A program made the translations under genes and the position numbers. This document shows positions 1 to 9,095 of a stretch of 64,000 bases of DNA, one piece after another. Source of the stretch: DAMCZI01 sp032095175 (GTDB taxonomy: Bacteria; Bacillota; Clostridia; Clostridiales; Caloramatoraceae); NCBI GenBank assembly GCA_032095175.1, contig DAMCZI010000023.1, forward strand, positions 17,532 through 81,531, written 5' to 3'. Each line of letters begins with the position of its first letter. The first letter of the stretch is position 1. Under the pieces are notes generated by a model that saw only the letters and a program-made list of their open reading frames with translations, was not told the DNA's origin and did no database searches.

Positions 1-2
1 TT

Positions 3-464
3 GCTTCAAACGAGGAAGCTATTTTTGGCATTGTTGGATATATGGTATTATGGTTGATTACACATTTCCCACCTATAACCAAATATACACAGCCATCAGC
101 CGATGCATATGCAGGTCTAAGATTTGAAGCAGTTATACCTTGTCTAATAGTGTGCTTTATACAAAATGGCATTTGTGAGGAATTGTTATTCCGAGGCTTT
201 TTAGGAAAACGATTTGCAACAAAATTAGGAGTGAATGCCGGTAATATTGCACAAGCTATTTGCTTTGGGCTTTTACATGTTCTATTCTTTTCAGGTAATG
301 GAATGACAACTTACATATTGTTAATTATCACCACATCTATTGGAGGATGGATATTAGGATATATAGATGAAAAAATATTTAATGGCTCCATTATCCCTAG
401 TATTATTTTACATGGTTTAGGGAATTTTCTTATGAATATGTCCAAAGCTTTTTCTATTCTATAA
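3..464 (+). CDS. CPBP family intramembrane protease, 5' end cut by window edge
   Basis: The reading frame is open to the left edge, so the true start lies outside the window and only about 153 C-terminal codons are visible. Membrane segments alternate with the CPBP (CAAX protease / bacteriocin-processing) motifs: EELLFRGF (EExxxR), a second motif around FGLLHVLF with its His, and a final HGLGNF motif. The family consists of membrane glutamic proteases or immunity-type proteins; the substrate cannot be told here. Two more CPBP-type genes occur at 25.2 and 26.1 kb inside the cassette array, but this copy has no attC-like flanks in the window. Confidence 0.85.
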   Translation, partial: ASNEEAIFGIVGYMVLWLITHFPPITKYTQPSADAYAGLRFEAVIPCLIVCFIQNGICEELLFRGFLGKRFATKLGVNAGNIAQAICFGLLHVLFFSGNGMTTYILLIITTSIGGWILGYIDEKIFNGSIIPSIILHGLGNFLMNMSKAFSIL

Positions 465-557
465 TGTAGAAAATGAGAATAATGAGTGTCTGTAGTTAAG
501 GGAAATCATTCTTAAAATACGGCTTAATGGGATATGGAAAGATTTTAGAACTATTAG

Positions 558-719
558 AATTTTAATGATATTGGTAGTAGCATTTTCAAGAGAGAAAGAG
601 GGTGGACAGATAAAGTTACAGCTAAGGATGTAATTACACTTATTGTTTGCTCTGCCATTTATACTAGCGTTATAATGGTAGCAGCGTTTACAGTATTTAT
701 AAGAAAAGATGTTAAGTAG
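558..719 (+). pseudogene. Remnant of a membrane protein (C-terminal tail)
   Basis: An open frame of about 53 codons ends at the TAG at 717-719. It contains a charged stretch (WTDKVTAKDVI), one hydrophobic segment (LIVCSAIYTSVIMVAAF) and a basic tail (FIRKDVK). It has no plausible start codon or ribosome binding site and is preceded by a stop at 555. It looks like the C-terminal end of a decayed transporter or permease. The family is not identified. Confidence 0.35.
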
Positions 720-756
720 TATGTGTTATTTTAGGTAAAGAAAGTGGGGAATCACA

Positions 757-1467
757 ATGGGGTATCGAATATTGCTTGCAGACGATGAACATGAAATAAT
801 TGATTTTTTAAAATTGTATTTAGATAAAGAAGGCTATCAGATTGTCGAGGCAGCAGATGGAAAAGCAGCTTATGAAAAAATACAAACTGAGAAAATAGAT
901 TTGGCATTGATTGATATAATGATGCCTCATGTCAATGGCTTCGAATTAATTAAACTCATCCGTGAAACACACAATATTCCTGTGATTATTCTTTCTGCTA
1001 AGTGTGAAGCATCAGATAAAATATTAGGCTTGGGTCTTGGGGCAGATGATTATATTACTAAGCCATTTGAACCCCTAGAAGTAGTGGCAAGAGTAGATGC
1101 TAATATACGAAGATTCTATAAACTGGGTGCTAGTGAAGAACAAAAACAAGAAGAAATCATGGCAAGGGATTTAAGGCTTGATCTTAAACAATGTGTTCTA
1201 TTTAAGAGGTTGGAAAAGCAGGAAGAACAGTTAATAGAACTAACAAGTATTGAATTTAAAATACTGCAGTTGTTTATGCAATCGCCTGGGAGGGTATTCA
1301 CCAAGAAACAGATTTATGAAGCAGCTTGGGAGGACTCATATGTGACTGATGATAATAATATTATGGTCTATATTAGTAAACTGCGAAATAAATTAGGTGA
1401 AAATGAGGAAAGTCCTTATATAAAAACTATAAGAGGATTAGGATACAAATTCATCCCTGTGGAGTGA
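757..1467 (+). CDS. OmpR/PhoB-family response regulator
   Basis: The protein has 236 aa. An N-terminal receiver domain (about residues 3-118) carries the acidic pair DD at 9-10, the phospho-acceptor Asp53 in LIDIMMP, and the conserved Lys in ITKPF. A C-terminal winged-helix DNA-binding domain (about 135-235) shows the typical SPGRVFTKKQIYEAAW and IRGLGYKF features. It ends 4 nt before the histidine kinase gene, so the two form one operon and a cognate pair. The stimulus is unknown. The architecture resembles VanR-like and PhoP-like regulators of envelope stress or antimicrobial response in clostridia. Confidence 0.93.
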   Translation: MGYRILLADDEHEIIDFLKLYLDKEGYQIVEAADGKAAYEKIQTEKIDLALIDIMMPHVNGFELIKLIRETHNIPVIILSAKCEASDKILGLGLGADDYITKPFEPLEVVARVDANIRRFYKLGASEEQKQEEIMARDLRLDLKQCVLFKRLEKQEEQLIELTSIEFKILQLFMQSPGRVFTKKQIYEAAWEDSYVTDDNNIMVYISKLRNKLGENEESPYIKTIRGLGYKFIPVE

Positions 1468-1471
1468 TAAT

Positions 1472-2971
1472 ATGAAAAAGAAAAAACAAAATCTAAATTA
1501 CTATATAATGAAAAAGTATATTCTATTTTCTCTTACCCTATTAATTGGTGTAGCTATATTTATTAATTCCATTTCTGCTTATCAAGCAAAGGTGAATGGA
1601 GTAGATTTTAAGAAATATTTTTGCGCTGAATTTTTAGTACAGCCGGATTATAGGAGCATTGATATTTCGGGATTACAGGATTTAAATGGATGGATTGAAA
1701 TCTTAGATGAAAACTATAAAGTAGTATATACAAAGGGAGCTGTTTTAGAGAAAAAAAACTCGTACACAGTTAAGGAATTATTAGCACAGGCGATTGATCA
1801 GAGTGTTCAAGAAAACAGGACGATAATGTTTGCTGGTTTAAAAATAACAGCTTTAAATAGAAAAAAGGACACTAGATATTTTGCTACATATGCTAGTTTT
1901 ACAGGAACAGATGGCGAGCCTTACATCTGTGTCGCAAAACTTCCAACAGATAAACTACAGGTTTCGTATACTATGTTGAATCCAACAGGCTATTCTCAAA
2001 GATGGGTGACTAAAACAATTTTTGGGACGGTACTAGGTGTAGTTATTATTTTTTTAATATTGTTATTAGTTTATAGCCATATTGTGCAAAAGCATATTGT
2101 AAAACCAATGGATATGCTGATAGGAGGATTAGATGACATCACTTCTGGTGACTATAATAAAAGACTGGATTTTCAAGCAGAGTATGAATTTGAAAAAATG
2201 AGGGATTCGTTTAACTTTATGGCATTGGAAATAGAAACAGCAAAGAAAAGACAAAAAGATTACGAACAGGAGAAACAGCAGTTATTTAGTAATATTGCTC
2301 ATGATATTAAGACACCAATTACAACGATTACCGGATATTCAAAGGCACTAATGGATGGACTTGTAACTGATGATGAAAAAAAGAAGCAATATATAGAGAC
2401 TATCTATGGAAAATCAACCCGTGTCAATGAGCTGATTAACCTGCTCTTTGAATATACAAAGCTTGATAATAAGGAATATAAGCTCCATTTTGAACAAGCA
2501 GATTTGGCAGAATTAGTACGTGAAATAATCGCTGATTGCTATGAAGAGATAGAAGCGAAGCAGATGGAATTGAAACTAGATATTCCAGAGGAAACTGTTA
2601 TTATCAATATGGACAAGGTGGAAATGAGAAGGGCAATTACAAACTTAATAGTAAATGCCATCAAACACAATCCAGATAAGACAAGGCTGAATGTGATTCT
2701 AAAAATATTAAACTATAATAATCAAAGTAACTCTAAAGAGCAAGTTAATCCATATATCCATTTGGAAATTGCAGATAATGGAACAATGATTCCGGATAAA
2801 ATTAAGGAATCTATATTTGAACCCTTTGTACTAGGAGATAAATCAAGGATAAGTAGTAATGGAAGTGGATTGGGACTTAGTATTTCTAAAAAAATAGTGG
2901 AAAAACATAATGGAATATTGTCAATGGTTGAGAAGACAGATGGGTGGAAATGTTTTAGAATTGAGTTATAA
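1472..2971 (+). CDS. Membrane sensor histidine kinase
   Basis: The protein has 499 aa. There is an N-terminal membrane segment (about 13-35), an extracytoplasmic sensor region (about 36-180), a second membrane helix (about 183-205, rich in I/L/V), a HAMP linker (about 206-260), and a HisKA domain with the phospho-acceptor His277 in NIAHDIKTP. The C-terminal HATPase_c domain has N box NLIVNAIKHN, G1 box DNGTMI and G2 box GSGLGLSI. It partners the response regulator at 757-1467, with a 4-nt gap. The extracytoplasmic domain gives no ligand clue. Confidence 0.93.
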   Translation: MKKKKQNLNYYIMKKYILFSLTLLIGVAIFINSISAYQAKVNGVDFKKYFCAEFLVQPDYRSIDISGLQDLNGWIEILDENYKVVYTKGAVLEKKNSYTVKELLAQAIDQSVQENRTIMFAGLKITALNRKKDTRYFATYASFTGTDGEPYICVAKLPTDKLQVSYTMLNPTGYSQRWVTKTIFGTVLGVVIIFLILLLVYSHIVQKHIVKPMDMLIGGLDDITSGDYNKRLDFQAEYEFEKMRDSFNFMALEIETAKKRQKDYEQEKQQLFSNIAHDIKTPITTITGYSKALMDGLVTDDEKKKQYIETIYGKSTRVNELINLLFEYTKLDNKEYKLHFEQADLAELVREIIADCYEEIEAKQMELKLDIPEETVIINMDKVEMRRAITNLIVNAIKHNPDKTRLNVILKILNYNNQSNSKEQVNPYIHLEIADNGTMIPDKIKESIFEPFVLGDKSRISSNGSGLGLSISKKIVEKHNGILSMVEKTDGWKCFRIEL

Positions 2972-3099
2972 TGAATGCTAATTGCCCTTTCAAAAATGAT
3001 GATAAGGAAAGTAAATTTGATATTGAAATAAAATATAGGATCATGTGTTTATTAATGAAATAAGCTTTAAATAACCACAATTAAAAGGGGGACAAAATA

Positions 3100-3612
3100 G
3101 TGGAGAATATTAAAAAATATGAGACTAAGATTTCTGGGTTTAAGATAAGATCTGCTGCTCCAGAGGATACCGGATTAATACTAAAGTTTATCAAAGAATT
3201 AGCCGATTATGAAAAACTGTTAAATGAAGTAGTTGCAACAGAAGAAATTCTATATGATTCCCTATTTGTAAAGCATCAGGCAGAAGTAATTATTGGAGAG
3301 TATAAGGGGGAACCTGTTGGGTTTGCACTTTTCTTTCATAATTTTTCTACTTTTTTAGGGAAAGCCAATCTATACTTGGAGGATCTGTATGTAAAACCAC
3401 AGATGCGTGGATTAGGACTTGGTAAGGCTCTTCTAGCTTGTCTAGCACATATTGCAGTAGAGAGAAATTGTGGACGATTGGATTGGTGGTGTCTGGACTG
3501 GAATGAAAAATCAATAAAGTTTTATAAACAGATGGGCGCAAAGGCTATGGATGAATGGACTGTATACAGGGTTGAGGGGAATGCACTTGTTGATTTAGCC
3601 AAGGAACTATAA
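3100..3612 (+). CDS. GNAT acetyltransferase, diamine/spermidine N-acetyltransferase-like
   Basis: The protein has 170 aa with a GTG start at 3100 behind AAAAGGGGG. A single GNAT domain (about 14-160) contains the acetyl-CoA loop RGLGLGKALL and the C-terminal WWCLDWNEKSIKFYKQMGA strand-helix. The motif YLEDLYVKP before the loop and the WNEKSI..FY pattern resemble the spermidine/spermine N1-acetyltransferase (thialysine) subfamily, so a small polyamine or amine substrate is likely, though this is inference. It is a monocistronic gene convergent with the M16 protease; a large palindrome fills the gap. Confidence 0.88.
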   Translation: MENIKKYETKISGFKIRSAAPEDTGLILKFIKELADYEKLLNEVVATEEILYDSLFVKHQAEVIIGEYKGEPVGFALFFHNFSTFLGKANLYLEDLYVKPQMRGLGLGKALLACLAHIAVERNCGRLDWWCLDWNEKSIKFYKQMGAKAMDEWTVYRVEGNALVDLAKEL

Positions 3613-3667
3613 ACCTTATAGTTATAAAACAAACATGGATCAGTTCAATATACTAGAATAAATCAAT

Positions 3668-3834
3668 GGGGCTGCTGCACAAAGAAAGGCTATATCTTAT
3701 ATCCCTAGGTAACAGGTACTTGAGTTTTGAGTTATTTAATTGAAGCATTTGGCGATGTTTTGAATAAATAACTCAAAGCTCAAGAGCCTGTCACCAATAC
3801 CACCTAGAGATAGCTTGTTGTGTGACAGGCCCAT
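3668..3834. repeat. Palindrome family 1, copy A (terminator-like cruciform)
   Basis: Between two convergent genes lies a nested inverted repeat. The outer stem GGGCTGCTGCACAA pairs with TTGTGTGACAGGCCC, a second stem GGCTATATCT pairs with AGATAGC, and an inner stem of about 31 bp (3708-3738 with 3764-3794) starts GGTAACAGG and ends CCTGTCACC. A T-rich tract follows (ATTATTTTAA). Two related copies lie at 15350-15488 and 53746-53820. It probably works as a bidirectional terminator and may be a MITE-like mobile palindrome. Confidence 0.75.
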
Positions 3835-3870
3835 TATTTTAATTTATTAGAGTTTTTAGTGATTAAGTTA

Positions 3871-6804
3871 TTATGATAGTGTAATTATCTTATCAAAGGA
3901 ATCCTTGTTATCCTTTATTCTAGACTCATTTCCAACAACGCAGCAGTAGTTTTCATCCATTCCCTTTTTGATAAGTGTGCTGTATGACTTTATGTCATCA
4001 AGGGAGGTTGACAGCAGCTCGTCCCTTTCTCTTTGAATATCTGCATATGTTATGCCGCATATATAGTTCTTTACTGCATCTTCGCCCTTTCTATCAGGGG
4101 TTAAAGGTTGGTCTAATTTTCCTATAGCACCTACTATAAAGCCTTCTAAATTCTCTTTTGAATAATTTATATCATTAAGGAATTTATAGGCTTCATCATA
4201 GATTTTCATAGTTTCAATAAGGTTTGGATCACGATAGGATTCAAAGGCTATAGTATTGTTGTCAACTAAATACATATAGCATCCATAAGCACCACCCTGA
4301 AGACGAACCCTAGTATATAGATATTCAGAAGAAAGGATGTTTTCTAGCACTCTCATTTTGCCAGAATATTTATTGTCTAGTTTAGTATAATCAAAAGCCT
4401 TTACTACATACTGAACATTTGTGTTTATGATTATGGCTTCTGCCTGATTATAAGGCTTAAAGTCAATATCATTAGCTTTTAGCATCTTGGTGTTAAGGTT
4501 AGCCAGGAGTATATTCGTTTTAGAAGCTATACTGTTTTCGTACTCTTCATCTCCTGTATATGAAATAATAAGATTGTTTGTATTAAATATAGCTTCATAT
4601 ACCTTTTGGAGTGAGGTCTTAATTTCTTCAAACTTATTTTCAAAATTTTTTTCAATATCGCAGATAAACTGATAATATGAGGCACCGCTAAGCATATCCC
4701 TATATCTATATTCCTTTGAGAAATATGAAATAGCCTTAGGAAACGCTATTCGGCTGCCTGCAGCAATAATATATCTCTTTAGATTACCCTTTTTCTCTCG
4801 TATTACTTCTTTGATTCTCTTTATACTATCAAATTTTGTTGAGGTTATTATTTCATTCATTAATTGGAATAGGACATCAACATTTTCAAAGAGAACCTTT
4901 GATTTAATAACAAATTTAGGATAGCAGATATTTTTATTATTTTTATCTGAATAAACATTTGTATTGAAGCTTATACCGCCAGTTTTTCTATATATTTCTG
5001 TATTAAGCTCTGAGTATGATCTATCCATGGTATCAATTTCGCCTATGATATCCCTTAACAAGCCTAAATATGGGATATATTTTTCCTCTATAACCCTTGC
5101 ATCAAATAAAAGGTCAATATATGCAACCTTATTTGTATTTATATTATGGGATAGAATAGTAAATCCCTTTTCATTTATAACCCTCTGAGGAAGTTTCTCT
5201 GCTTTTTTAGCTATTTCGTTTAATGAAAGCTTAGGGATGGTTGCAAGCTCTTCCTTGGTGTTTTCTCTCATCTGAGAAGCTTTGAGTAATGCGTTTCTTT
5301 CCTTAAGCTCTTTGATTTGGACATCTGTTAAGGATTCCTTGTATTTTTGAAGCTTATCCTCTAGGATTTTAGCCTTTGCTTCAGCCAAACCTCTCTTTGG
5401 CTTTACAGCTACCAGGGAGCGATGGTTGTTGTTAATAAAATATTTCTGAATAAAGGCTTCAAAGTAATTTGAATGCATTGCTTTTTTTAATTTACTTAGA
5501 GTATCCTCATAGCATAAATGAACTATTGGATTACCGTCATAGAGCCAGCTATCCATTATTTTTGAGTTACAGGTAAGTCCCTTATTTGCAATTCTCCAGG
5601 GATCTGCCTCTCTCAGTTCAAATTCAACTGAATTTATTGATGCTTCTAGAAGTTTTTTATCAATACCATTTTCAACAAGCGATTTAAAAGTATCATAAAT
5701 TATTCTTTTAAATTCCTCCTTCTTGTCCTCATCTGTATTGTTTACAGCTATTGAAAAAATGGATTTCTTTGTGAAGTTAATTCCCAATTCTCTATTTGTA
5801 AGTACCCCTTCTCCAATTCCCGCATTAAGGAGTGCCTTTTTTATAGGTGATGCAGAGGATTCAATAAGCAGGTTATTCATTATTTTCATTGCTAAATAGG
5901 CCTCTGGATTAGTTTTATACTCACAAGCAAAATTTAATGTAAGGAAGGTTTTACCCTCCTCTGATTCATCCTCGCTTATTGAGTATTCATCTGCTTGTTC
6001 AGCCATTTGGCTGAAGTTATCTGGTACATCAATATGTGATGGAACTTCAATTTTATCAAAATTCATGAGATACTCATCATTTATTAGTTTTAAACATTCA
6101 TCTAAATTCTGATCACCATACATATAGATATAGCTGTTGCTTGGATGGTAGTATTTTTTATGGAATTTTTCGAATTTATCCTGTGTAAGCTCTGGTATGT
6201 AGTCAGGATCTCCAGCGCTGTTATAGGCATAGATTGTGTTAGGAAATAGTGAGCTGTAAATGTTTTGTGCTACTATTTGCTCCGGTGAGGAGAGGGCACC
6301 CTGCATTTCACTGTAAACAATTCCGTTATAGACTAGCTTTCCTGTTTCCTCATCAATCTCATATCTCCAACCCTCTTGGCGCAATAGCTCGTGATTTTTG
6401 TATATGTTTGGATAAAATACAGAATCTAAATACACCTCCATAAGGTTAAAGAAATCTTTATGGTTTCTACTTGATATAGGGAAACTTGTTCTATCTGGGT
6501 AGGTTATTGCATTTATAAATGTATTTAGTGAACTTTTTTCCATATCTGCAAATACATCTTTGGTTTTAAATTTCTTTGATCCACAGAGAACTGTATGCTC
6601 TATAATGTGAGCCGCACCTGTGTTATCCTCAGGTGGTGTCCTAAAGTAAATGCAAAATACCTTGTTATCATCTTTGTTTTCTAAATGCAAAAGTCTTGCA
6701 CCACTTTTAACATGTTCAAATAGTCTTGATGTTGTATCAAGTTCTCTTATTTTAGTTTCTTCGATAAGCTTAAAGCCGTGATATATTTCCTTTAATATAT
6801 ACAT
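3871..6804 (-). CDS. M16 family metalloprotease, presequence-protease (PreP/Cym1) type
   Basis: The protein has 977 aa, the usual length for the single-chain M16C group. The inverted zinc motif HIIEH lies at residues 66-70, followed by TVLCGS. The distal glutamate is in the VYSEMQGALSSPEQ helix, about 75-85 residues downstream. There are four M16 subdomains, with the M16C-associated region in the middle; the C-terminal substrate-binding motif is LQGGAYGCYMY (the R/Y region). No signal peptide is visible, so it is probably a cytosolic peptidase that degrades short peptides. It is monocistronic and convergent with the GNAT gene. Confidence 0.93.
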   Translation of the reverse strand: MYILKEIYHGFKLIEETKIRELDTTSRLFEHVKSGARLLHLENKDDNKVFCIYFRTPPEDNTGAAHIIEHTVLCGSKKFKTKDVFADMEKSSLNTFINAITYPDRTSFPISSRNHKDFFNLMEVYLDSVFYPNIYKNHELLRQEGWRYEIDEETGKLVYNGIVYSEMQGALSSPEQIVAQNIYSSLFPNTIYAYNSAGDPDYIPELTQDKFEKFHKKYYHPSNSYIYMYGDQNLDECLKLINDEYLMNFDKIEVPSHIDVPDNFSQMAEQADEYSISEDESEEGKTFLTLNFACEYKTNPEAYLAMKIMNNLLIESSASPIKKALLNAGIGEGVLTNRELGINFTKKSIFSIAVNNTDEDKKEEFKRIIYDTFKSLVENGIDKKLLEASINSVEFELREADPWRIANKGLTCNSKIMDSWLYDGNPIVHLCYEDTLSKLKKAMHSNYFEAFIQKYFINNNHRSLVAVKPKRGLAEAKAKILEDKLQKYKESLTDVQIKELKERNALLKASQMRENTKEELATIPKLSLNEIAKKAEKLPQRVINEKGFTILSHNINTNKVAYIDLLFDARVIEEKYIPYLGLLRDIIGEIDTMDRSYSELNTEIYRKTGGISFNTNVYSDKNNKNICYPKFVIKSKVLFENVDVLFQLMNEIITSTKFDSIKRIKEVIREKKGNLKRYIIAAGSRIAFPKAISYFSKEYRYRDMLSGASYYQFICDIEKNFENKFEEIKTSLQKVYEAIFNTNNLIISYTGDEEYENSIASKTNILLANLNTKMLKANDIDFKPYNQAEAIIINTNVQYVVKAFDYTKLDNKYSGKMRVLENILSSEYLYTRVRLQGGAYGCYMYLVDNNTIAFESYRDPNLIETMKIYDEAYKFLNDINYSKENLEGFIVGAIGKLDQPLTPDRKGEDAVKNYICGITYADIQRERDELLSTSLDDIKSYSTLIKKGMDENYCCVVGNESRIKDNKDSFDKIITLS

Positions 6805-7069
6805 ATGTTCCTTAATGAGGGAGAGTATGTACTACTCCTCACTAAAGTTCACCTCCGTTCCTTATGCTGCATTACAGCTTCACTTTAGTTTACATGACAT
6901 CAAATGTCAATATTTTCTCAAATTAAACAGAGCCTAATTTTGAAGTCAACATACATAATAGCAGATGTTAGTGAAGCTGACAGAATACCCAAACTTAAAA
7001 TTCATTTCATAAAAACAATCAATTTAAAATTTTTTTAATAAATTTGTCGAAAAAATTGCAATAATGGTA

Positions 7070-7098
7070 TTGACGAACTGCAAATATCAGAGTATAGT
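7070..7098 (+). promoter_or_regulatory. Promoter for the liv operon leader
   Basis: TTGACG (7070-7075) and TATAGT (7093-7098) are separated by 17 nt, just upstream of the T-box leader. It is a good sigma-A type match. Confidence 0.6.
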
Positions 7099-7109
7099 AT
7101 TATACAATA

Positions 7110-7431
7110 ATCTTTGAAAAATATTAATGAAGGTTGCAAAAATATGCAATATAAATAGACTGAATAATATATTGGCGATGATGAAGATAAAACTATCGCA
7201 GAGCTGATTAAAGCGAACCAGGGAGGGTGAAAGCCTGGTATTAGCTGATAGATAATGCTCACTTCGGAGTTTCAAGGCTGAAGCTAGTAGGTTTTGACGT
7301 AAGGCCCCGTTAACAGGCCAGGGTTTAATGGAACCCAATGAGTTTATTGCCGTGAGGTAATAATAAAGTAGAGTGGTACAGCGCTTAAAGCGTCTCTATA
7401 TGTATAAATATACATATAGAGACGCTTTTTA
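7110..7431 (+). promoter_or_regulatory. T-box leader controlling the liv operon
   Basis: The region carries T-box landmarks in order. The stem I distal part is around 7180-7260, with AGGGAGGGTGAAAGCCTGG (apical loop / AG-bulge region). The candidate specifier CTC at 7258-7260 (leucine) stands directly before ACTTCGGAGT. The conserved T-box AGAGTGGTACAGCGC lies at 7371-7385. A competing terminator follows at 7389-7431. An amino-acid-sensing tRNA switch fits the branched-chain amino acid transporter downstream. The specifier assignment is inferred from spacing and not from a folded model. Confidence 0.85.
7389..7431 (+). terminator. T-box regulated terminator
   Basis: A long stem pairs GCGTCTCTATATGTAT (starting at 7391) with its exact complement ATACATATAGAGACGC and is followed by TTTTT. 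Its 5' arm overlaps the T-box antiterminator strand, so the two structures exclude each other. Confidence 0.9.
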
Positions 7432-7556
7432 CATACCCCCAAATAAATGTTGTAAAATAAAAAAATGCAATTTCTTTTTTAGAATATGTCAAAATACTTT
7501 ATTGGTTTGCTGTTTAAATTTATATAAAAATTTTTATTAAAAGAGAGGTGGTTTGC

Positions 7557-7652
7557 ATGGGGCTTGGTATTCAACAGGATGAGGATGATATTATAGTCAA
7601 AAGTTTTAAATTAAGAGAAGAAAAACAATTAGGAGGAGTAAGATATGGGTAA
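7557..7652 (+). CDS. Short ORF before livJ (31 aa), possible coupling peptide
   Basis: An ATG at 7557 stands behind AGAGAGGTGG and opens 31 codons rich in charged residues (QQDEDD, LREEK). The stop overlaps the livJ start region (stop at 7650-7652, livJ ATG at 7645). No homology is recognised. It may be a translated spacer that couples ribosomes to livJ, or a chance ORF. Confidence 0.3.
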   Translation: MGLGIQQDEDDIIVKSFKLREEKQLGGVRYG

Positions 7653-8814
7653 AAGATTCTATGGAGTAATAGCAATGTTATTGATGTTAACCTTTGCAGC
7701 GGGATGTGCAGCAAAGAGTGGAGGAAATACTAAGGATTCAGACAAGATACTAGTTGGTCTTAACTATGAACTTTCAGGAAATGTTGCAACTTATGGACAA
7801 AGTCTTGTTGATGGAATAGAGCTTGCAGTTGAGGAGATAAACAACAATGGTGGAGTTCTTGGTAAGAAAATAGAACTTGTAAAGGTAGATAACAAATCAG
7901 AAAATGCGGAAACTGCAAATGTAGCAACAAGGCTTGCAACAAGAGACAAGGTCGTTGCGATACTTGGACCTGCAACCTCAGGAAATACAAAGGCAGCAGC
8001 CCCTATAGCAATCCAGAATAAGGTTCCACTTATATCTGCATCTGCAACAGCTGATGATGTCACAGTTGATAGTAAGGGAAAGGTAAGAGAGTATGTATTC
8101 AAAACTTGCTTCAGTGATTCGTTCCAGGGAGTTGCGATGGCCGAATTTGCATATAATGAGCTTGGACTAAAAAAGGCAGCAGTTCTTGTTGACAATACAA
8201 GTGACTACAGCAAGGGATTAACAAAGAGCTTTCTTGAAACCTATAAAGAGCTTGGTGGAACAGTTGTAACAGAACAGGCGTATCAGTCAAAGGAGACTGA
8301 TTTTAAGGCTGTTTTAACAAACATAAAGGCAGCAAATCCTGAAGTTATGTTTTTACCTGGATATTATGAAGAAGTTGGACTAATAGTAAAGCAAGCAAGG
8401 GAGCTTGGGCTTAATGTTCCTGTTCTAGGAGGAGATGGATATGACTCACCAAAGCTATTGGAGTTAGCAGGCAAAGATGCACTTAATAAGGTATTCTATA
8501 CAAATCATTATTCTTCAAAGGATAATACTTCTGAGATGGTTAAATTTAAGGAAAGTTATAACAAGAAGTATTCAAAGGAGCCTAATGCATTCAATGCCCT
8601 TGGATATGATATGGCATACTTCCTTGCTGATGCATTAAAGAGAGCTGGAGAAGCTGACTCTGTTAAGCTTAAGGATGCATTGGCAGCAACTAAGGATTTT
8701 CAAGCAGTAACTGGTAAGTTTTCAATAGATGAAAATCATAATCCTGTAAAGGCAATCACTATACTTGAGATGAAAAATGGAGAACAGACATTCTTGAAGA
8801 AGCTGCTTCCATAG
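7645..8814 (+). CDS. livJ: Branched-chain amino acid ABC transporter substrate-binding lipoprotein
   Basis: The protein has 389 aa. A lipoprotein signal peptide ends in a lipobox (TFAAGCAAK, Cys21). It is followed by a Peripla_BP_6 (Leu/Ile/Val-binding) fold: KILVGLNYELSG..ATYGQ at the start of the mature protein, VAILGPATSGNTKAAAPIA in the ligand pocket, and GGDGYDSP. It is the first gene of the liv operon behind the T-box. A repeat element and a stem-loop (8820-9050) separate it from the permeases. Such intercistronic structures often give more binding protein than permease. Confidence 0.93.
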   Translation: MGKRFYGVIAMLLMLTFAAGCAAKSGGNTKDSDKILVGLNYELSGNVATYGQSLVDGIELAVEEINNNGGVLGKKIELVKVDNKSENAETANVATRLATRDKVVAILGPATSGNTKAAAPIAIQNKVPLISASATADDVTVDSKGKVREYVFKTCFSDSFQGVAMAEFAYNELGLKKAAVLVDNTSDYSKGLTKSFLETYKELGGTVVTEQAYQSKETDFKAVLTNIKAANPEVMFLPGYYEEVGLIVKQARELGLNVPVLGGDGYDSPKLLELAGKDALNKVFYTNHYSSKDNTSEMVKFKESYNKKYSKEPNAFNALGYDMAYFLADALKRAGEADSVKLKDALAATKDFQAVTGKFSIDENHNPVKAITILEMKNGEQTFLKKLLP

Positions 8815-8819
8815 TTATA

Positions 8820-8934
8820 TTAATCGCACTAAAGATTTTACATTAGGTGTTGTGCGATTAATGAATCAAGGAATATGATTTCGCATAAATGTTTAGGGTC
8901 GAGCAATGTAGAATCATTTATGCGAAACATATAG
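8820..8934 (+). repeat. Dispersed double-hairpin element, family 2 copy 1
   Basis: There are two consecutive stem-loops. Hairpin A pairs TTAATCGCAC with GTGCGATTAA across an 18-20 nt loop. Hairpin B pairs ATTTCGCATAAATG with CATTTATGCGAAA around the loop TTTAGGGTCGAGCAATGTAG. The element ends in ACATATAG. Further copies are at 13867, 20731 (minus), 52817 and 61768. It sits inside the liv operon between livJ and livH. Confidence 0.9.
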
Positions 8935-9002
8935 TTATAAATATTTGCTTAAATGAAACTCGAAGTTTTATAAAACTAGAATTTAAAAATATAAAAACTG
9001 TG

Positions 9003-9050
9003 CACTGTTGTTTTAGAAATAGAGTTATTAAATTTCTATAACAACAGGTG
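9003..9050 (+). other. Intercistronic stem-loop upstream of livH
   Basis: CACTGTTGTTTTAGAAAT (9003-9020) pairs with ATTTCTATAACAACAGGTG (9032-9050). There is no strong T-tract afterwards. It is probably an mRNA processing or stability structure, or a weak attenuator. Confidence 0.55.
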
Positions 9051-9095
9051 CGGTTATTATATTTTTAAAGGAAATGATAAATGAGGAGTGATTAT

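Noticed and set aside
42..464. ATG at 42 as the real start of the first gene
   Set aside because: The frame is open to the window edge and the visible part lacks the N-terminal helices of CPBP proteins, so the gene is cut, not short.
7035..7338. Minus-strand reading frames of 75-83 codons over the liv leader
   Set aside because: They run antisense to a clear T-box leader, have no ribosome binding site, and encode low-complexity hydrophobic sequence.
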